NCBI GenBank assembly: GCA_022826725.1 | Contig: JAJDUF010000004.1 | Span: 1-64,000 of the forward strand | From: Chloroflexota bacterium | GTDB taxonomy: Bacteria; Chloroflexota; UBA11872; UBA12225; JAJDUF01 | Length of the DNA stretch: 64,000 bases | Direction of reading: 5' to 3' | Part shown: positions 61,601 through 64,000 of the stretch, piece after piece | How the letters are laid out: every line of letters begins with the position of its first letter | Numbering within the stretch: the first letter of the stretch is position 1 | Notes under the pieces: generated by a model | Database searches by the model: none | Told to the model about the DNA's origin: nothing | Seen by the model: only the letters and a program-made list of their open reading frames with translations | Position numbers and translations under genes: made by a program

Positions 61601-64000
61601 TAGGCACCCCGGTGACGGGGACGCCCTACAACGGCGTGGCCTTGACCTACACGCTGCAGGGCAAGGCGAAGGACTCGGGCCTGTTCGTCATCAATTCGGC
61701 CACCGGCCAGATCAGCGTGGCGGAGAACGCCGTGCTGGACTACGAGGCGGAAGACGGTTCCTACCGGGAGACGGAGACCTATAACGGCCAGGTGATTGCC
61801 AAGTTCTATCGTGGCGAGGTGCATTACACGGTGGACGGTCACGCTTCCGTCATCAACGTGATCATCAAGGTGACGGACGCGGAGGCCGGCCAGCCCGGCA
61901 CGCCGACGCTGACCCGCACCCAGTTCAGCGAGCCGACCAACCCGGCCCTGGACGTGACCTGGACGGCCGCGGCCGCCAATGGCACGACCATCACCGGCTA
62001 CGAGGTGCAGTACCGCGTCAAGGCGGCCCAGGGCGAGGACCCCGCGGCGTGGACCCTCTACAAATACGATGATCCCGCCGACACCAACGACCCTCCCGCC
62101 AAGATCAGCCTGCTGCCCGCGACGGCCACCAGCGTGACGCTGCCGGACCTGGAAGCGGGCGCCACCTACGAAGTGCAGGTGCGCGCCGTAACCAGCGAGG
62201 AGGCCGAGGGCCCCTGGTCGGACATCGGGGAAGGCACGGCCAACACGCCGCCGAATCTGACTGCCACGTTCATTGCTGACTTCTCTCTGCAATGGTTCAG
62301 ATTCGGAAATTCGCTCTCTGCACAGAATCTGTCGAACGGGCTTTTCCAGGACGCCGACAACGACACGCTGACCTACGACGCCTCGTCGGAATATCCCAAG
62401 GTGATCCAGGCCTGGATCGAAACCAACACGCTGAAGATCCGGGCCCGCAATCCGGCCGCGGCCACCGTCACCTATGGGGCGCGTGACGCCTATGGCGGGT
62501 ACGCATCCCGGACGGTGGAGGTCACCGGAACAGTCAACACCATAACTGGACAGATATACGAGAACGCCTGCTGCGGCCGGTATGTGCGTTTGATCAAGGG
62601 CGACGGAGGGACCTACACCTACACGCTGACCGGGGACGCCTTTGTAAACGGGCCCTTTGTCCATGATGCCACCACGGGCTGGATCAGCCTGGGTGCGGGC
62701 AAGAGCCTGGACTACGAGACCAAGAGTTCCTACACCGGCACGCTCAGCTGGACCGTGGAGGAACAGACGGCCACTGCCACCATCACCATCAACGTGATTG
62801 ACCTCGAGGCCAACAAGCCCGCTACGCCCACGCTCACCCGCACGGAGTTCAGCGAGCCGACAGCCCCGGCGCTGGACGTGAGTTGGACGGCGCCGGCGCT
62901 GACCGGCGAGGCCTTTAACCGTCTCCAGATCACCGGCTACGAGGTGCAGTACCGCGTCAAGGTGGCCGAAGGTGAAACGGAAAACGCCTGGACGCTCTAC
63001 AAATACGATGATCCCGCCGACACCAACGACCCGCCCGCCAAGATCAGCCTGCTGCCCGCGACGCCGACCAGCGTCACCCTGCCGGACCTGACAGCGGGCG
63101 CGACCTACGAGGTGCAGGTGCGAGCCATTGCGGGCGTTGAGGGCCCCGGCCCCTGGTCGGACACCGGGGAAGGCCGGGCCAACCGGCCGCCGACCACCAG
63201 CGGTACGGGCCTCGCTGACAGCACCATCGCCGTCAACACGGCCACCGACTATGCCATCAGCGATAAGTTCACCGACGCCGACAGTGACACGCTGACCTAC
63301 TCGGCCTCGGCCGCTCAGGCCGGCGTGCTCACCACCGCGATAACGGGTAACGATTCCGACACCCTTAGGGTCACTGTCATCAACCCCGCCGCGTCCGTCG
63401 TGACCTACGGCGTCTCCGACGGGTACGGTGGCTATGTTTCGCGCACCGTCACGATCACGGGCACCGCCGCCGCGACCCGCAGCGTGGCCGAGAACGCCGC
63501 CGCGGGCACGGCGGTAGGCACAGCGGTGACGGGAACGCCCTACAACGGCGGGAAGCTGACCTACACGCTGACGGGCGAGGCTTCGACGTCGGGGGCCTTT
63601 GAGATCGACTCGGCCACCGGCCAGATCAAGGTGAAGCAAGGCGCCATCCTGGACTACGAGACCAAGAGTTCCTACACCGGGCTGGTGGAGTACACGGTGC
63701 AGGGTCAGGCGGCGGTGATCAACGTCACCATCAATCTGACCGACATGGCGGTGCCGGAGCCGCCGGCTGCGCCGGCCGTGACCCCGGCGGCGGCTGCCCC
63801 CACAACTACGCTGGACGTGGCCTGGACGGCCCCGGCTAACACCAGCGCGACCATCATCGACTACGACGTGCAGTACCGCCAGCAGGCTGCCGAAGGTGAG
63901 GGCCCCGAGGCATGGACGGCGCACCCCTTCTCCGGCGCGGGCACGACCACTACGCTCACCGGCTTGTTGTCCAACACGGCCTACGAGGTGCAGGTCCGCG
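55696..64000 (+). CDS. Giant secreted FN3/cadherin-like repeat protein (3' partial)
   Basis: An open frame from ATG 55696 (AAGGA upstream) to the window end without a stop: at least 2768 residues. Order: a basic start and signal peptide (IALTMLLIVSLLLSN, likely cut near VWA-AG); a Thr/Pro/Glu-rich region (about 50-315); an FN3 domain; a putative-Ig/dystroglycan-type domain (FDPATRTISGTPTETGEFEM); an FN3 domain; then seven modules of about 300-335 residues. Each joins an FN3 domain (TRTEFSEPT, ITGYEVQYR, AGATYEVQVRA, GPWSDTG), a DADxDTLTY segment and a cadherin-like part (ENSAAGT, FVIDSATGQISV, LDYETKSSYTG). Expected to be an extracellular adhesin or binding protein; no catalytic domain or anchor is seen. 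Confidence 0.9.
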   Translation, partial: MQSKQRGTGTRRRRDVVSGRRIALTMLLIVSLLLSNVTTIVSPAAVWAAGDPPATPVATVEPDPTPEPQNTSEPQPTTEAPAATVAPSVTSEPQDAPPATAVPQSEPQNTPDAQPTPQNTPAPEPTATSEPQATPTATTAPEPTATTAPEPTATPAPEPTATTAPEPTATIAPEPTATTAPEPTAATAPKPTATIAPEPTPTATSAPQATPTATSVPEATPTATTAPEPTATTAPEPTATSEPQATPTATVDPEPTPTTITKPQTTPQSTAEPEPTPTATASPQTTPTATTTPQTTPLATSTPQPTPEPTVSVPAQPTGLQADTESGSLDVSVDWDDVDGASHYLVRWRVAGPGNKLNTGVEVQSSNISITVADYGEWVVRVEAYNDAGHGSPTSRRFKVELATTPTPEPTPTPTGLVPSFSLAISGVSFNEGEEITETTLITLPEAEGGDGELTYSLTPALPEGLTFDPATRTISGTPTETGEFEMTYTAADEHGDKASFDFTITVQAAPRTAKSATLPVVPNLSVTRTRFDGQSAPALDVSWGTPDYHRTNLGYGLQYRVKTKEWNKALGFDSNTHSTTLTGLQPGTEYEVRVNVKYAVDGFSNWSSSSARTNRPPTAGSRALEDAQLIRGPFATYSTAAGRWPDYFTDADGDTLTPSVQPQYPGLLKALASTGTDYSIRVIGLNPGKSKLTYGVSDGYGGVASKEVTYTIVHNPQREIMENSAAGTAVGAPVAATPYGEETYTHTLTGEAATSGKFVIDSATGQISVAEGATLDYETKSSYTGKVSWTVQGQAAVANLTINIADVEAGKPGTPTLTRTEFSEQTAPALDVTWTAADANGATITGYEAQYRKKAAAGQNPAAWTAYTGTLSATATSLNLANLEAGATYEVQVRALTSKEGPGPWSDTGTGRTNRPPGGPDPVLPSRPIYSGTEAQYDVLRWRFWDVDSDTLTYWATAEHPGILEVSVSSDLSLNIPLTIDAHNPGSTTVSYGVYDSYGGHASGTVTITARAFPRRSVAERSPAGTLVGDPVTGTPYGEETLTYTLTGEAANAFEIDAATGQIKVKQGATLDFETTPSYTGKVNWTVQGQAAAADLTIKVTDVEAGKPGTPTVTRTEFSEPTNPALDVTWTAAAANGLTITGYEAQYRKSGSDEWTDYTGTLDATATTFNLPNLEAGATYEARVRAVTSEEADGPWSDTGEGTANRAPNAIDTALFSGGTLGVGGSFAWHEEAPLGSGPFFADADGDALTYSASAEHPALLGVSLSGAAGSAVLTANLLNQGASKVNYVASDPYGGQVTRTTTITITAKTSRSIAENSAAGTAVGDPVTGTPYNGVALTYTLTGKAKDSGLFVIASATGQISVATGASIDYETDDTHREIEYYNGEVFAKFYRGKVNYTVDGHASAIEVLIQVTDVEPGQPGTPTLTRTQFRAPTNPALDVAWTAAAANGLTITGYEVQYRVKVAEGEEANDWTLYKYDDPDDTNDPPAKISLLPATTTSINLPDLTAGATYEAQVRAVTSEEADGPWSDTGEGKANTPPNLTTTLLSDTSVAWFRYSGPTIQHNLATGGYFQDADSDTLTYTASSEYPGVIKAWMKDDGVTMAIQARNPAAATVTYGVHDAYGGYASRTFEVTGTANTTGQIYENACCGRYVRNVPSGAGTHTLAGDAFVNGPFAHDSATGWISLGAGKSLDYETKSSYTGQISWTVEGQTATATITINVIDVEANKPATPTLTRTEFSEPTAPALDVSWTQPALTGEAFNRLQITGYEVQYRVKVAQGEDPAAWTLYKYDDPADTNDPPAKISLLPATPTSVTLPGLTAGETYEAQVRAIAGVEGPGPWSDTGEGTANRAPTASSVSFLGGTLGMGGSFAWHEKAPLGSGAFFTDADSDTLTYTASAEHPALLGVSLSGAAGAAVLTANLLNQGTSKVNYVASDGYGGQVTRSTTITITAKTAREVAENSAGGTNVGTPVTGTPYNGVALTYTLQGKAKDSGLFVINSATGQISVAENAVLDYEAEDGSYRETETYNGQVIAKFYRGEVHYTVDGHASVINVIIKVTDAEAGQPGTPTLTRTQFSEPTNPALDVTWTAAAANGTTITGYEVQYRVKAAQGEDPAAWTLYKYDDPADTNDPPAKISLLPATATSVTLPDLEAGATYEVQVRAVTSEEAEGPWSDIGEGTANTPPNLTATFIADFSLQWFRFGNSLSAQNLSNGLFQDADNDTLTYDASSEYPKVIQAWIETNTLKIRARNPAAATVTYGARDAYGGYASRTVEVTGTVNTITGQIYENACCGRYVRLIKGDGGTYTYTLTGDAFVNGPFVHDATTGWISLGAGKSLDYETKSSYTGTLSWTVEEQTATATITINVIDLEANKPATPTLTRTEFSEPTAPALDVSWTAPALTGEAFNRLQITGYEVQYRVKVAEGETENAWTLYKYDDPADTNDPPAKISLLPATPTSVTLPDLTAGATYEVQVRAIAGVEGPGPWSDTGEGRANRPPTTSGTGLADSTIAVNTATDYAISDKFTDADSDTLTYSASAAQAGVLTTAITGNDSDTLRVTVINPAASVVTYGVSDGYGGYVSRTVTITGTAAATRSVAENAAAGTAVGTAVTGTPYNGGKLTYTLTGEASTSGAFEIDSATGQIKVKQGAILDYETKSSYTGLVEYTVQGQAAVINVTINLTDMAVPEPPAAPAVTPAAAAPTTTLDVAWTAPANTSATIIDYDVQYRQQAAEGEGPEAWTAHPFSGAGTTTTLTGLLSNTAYEVQVR
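55840..56640 (+). repeat. Thr/Pro/Glu-rich coding repeat region
   Basis: About 265 codons dominated by EPTAT, APEPT and PQATPT units, repeated at 12-24 base steps with small changes. It probably forms a stalk between the signal peptide and the folded domains. The pattern produces long false open frames on other frames and the opposite strand. Confidence 0.85.
58110..63740 (+). repeat. Tandem FN3-cadherin-like coding modules
   Basis: FN3 starts (PGTPTLTRTEFSE or a close variant) recur at about 58.13, 59.03, 59.97, 60.89, 61.90, 62.82 and, more diverged, 63.76 kb, a step of about 0.9-1.0 kb. Alternating modules are most alike, giving a higher-order repeat of about 1.93 kb: the segment after 59291 matches that after 61226, and the ENACCGRYVR segments at 60631 and 62560 match. 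Confidence 0.85.

Noticed and set aside
61390-63924. 844-codon open frame on the minus strand opposite the repeat protein
   Set aside because: It is antisense to the FN3/cadherin-like gene, and its own repeats mirror those modules. The plus-strand frame has recognisable domains, a signal peptide and a promoter.

Overview
This is a high-GC window of bacterial chromosome with compact gene spacing, many GTG/TTG starts and many 4-bp start/stop overlaps. Gene content and order (nusA-ylxR-infB-rbfA-truB-ribF, a Trp T-box ahead of trpEGDCFB, SxtJ/DUF5989/carbamoyltransferase, abundant oxidoreductases, a GHL10-like protein and a sialidase) fit Chloroflexota best. That assignment is inference, because there is no rRNA or other decisive marker here. 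No tRNA, rRNA, CRISPR array or transposase was found.

Layout. 1-2.0 kb: start of a leftward gene, a fumarylacetoacetate-hydrolase-family enzyme and an unknown protein. 2.1-5.6 kb: argB, argD, argG. 5.7-7.2 kb: a DUF4143-type ATPase bracketed on both sides by 23-bp tandem repeats. 7.2-8.4 kb: lexA with its own operator, then a peroxiredoxin whose catalytic cysteine codon is an in-frame TGA followed by a SECIS-like hairpin. 8.5-18 kb: metabolic and accessory genes (Gfo/Idh oxidoreductase, PHP/DUF3604 protein, membrane GAF-like protein, aldo/keto reductase, Eis-like acetyltransferase, FGGY kinase, membrane metallopeptidase). 18.2-27.2 kb: the nusA-ylxR ... infB-rbfA-truB-ribF information-processing block, split by a glycoside-hydrolase-like gene and a sialidase. 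27.3-35 kb, leftward: a tryptophan operon with a complete T-box leader, lacking trpA, then a cold-shock gene. 35.5-37.7 kb: a membrane Ser/Thr kinase coupled to an FHA/HTH protein.

37.9-39.3 kb is the most unusual stretch: a LuxR-type HTH protein, a Mom-like DNA-modification protein and, convergent with it, a PvuII-like restriction endonuclease, with no DNA methyltransferase nearby. 39.4-48.3 kb: obg, then SxtJ, DUF5989 and carbamoyltransferase genes followed by three paralogous, AT-richer SGNH-hydrolase genes, one of which carries an N-terminus copied from a GlsB/YeaQ-like gene next door. 49.6-55.2 kb: one signalling operon (STAS antagonist, receiver-PP2C phosphatase, RsbW-like kinase, periplasmic binding protein, membrane histidine kinase). 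55.6 kb to the end: a strong promoter and a giant secreted FN3/cadherin-like repeat protein that runs off the window.

Several intergenic spaces carry two dispersed palindromic repeat families. In the trp operon one such copy has become the coded C-terminal tail of TrpG.
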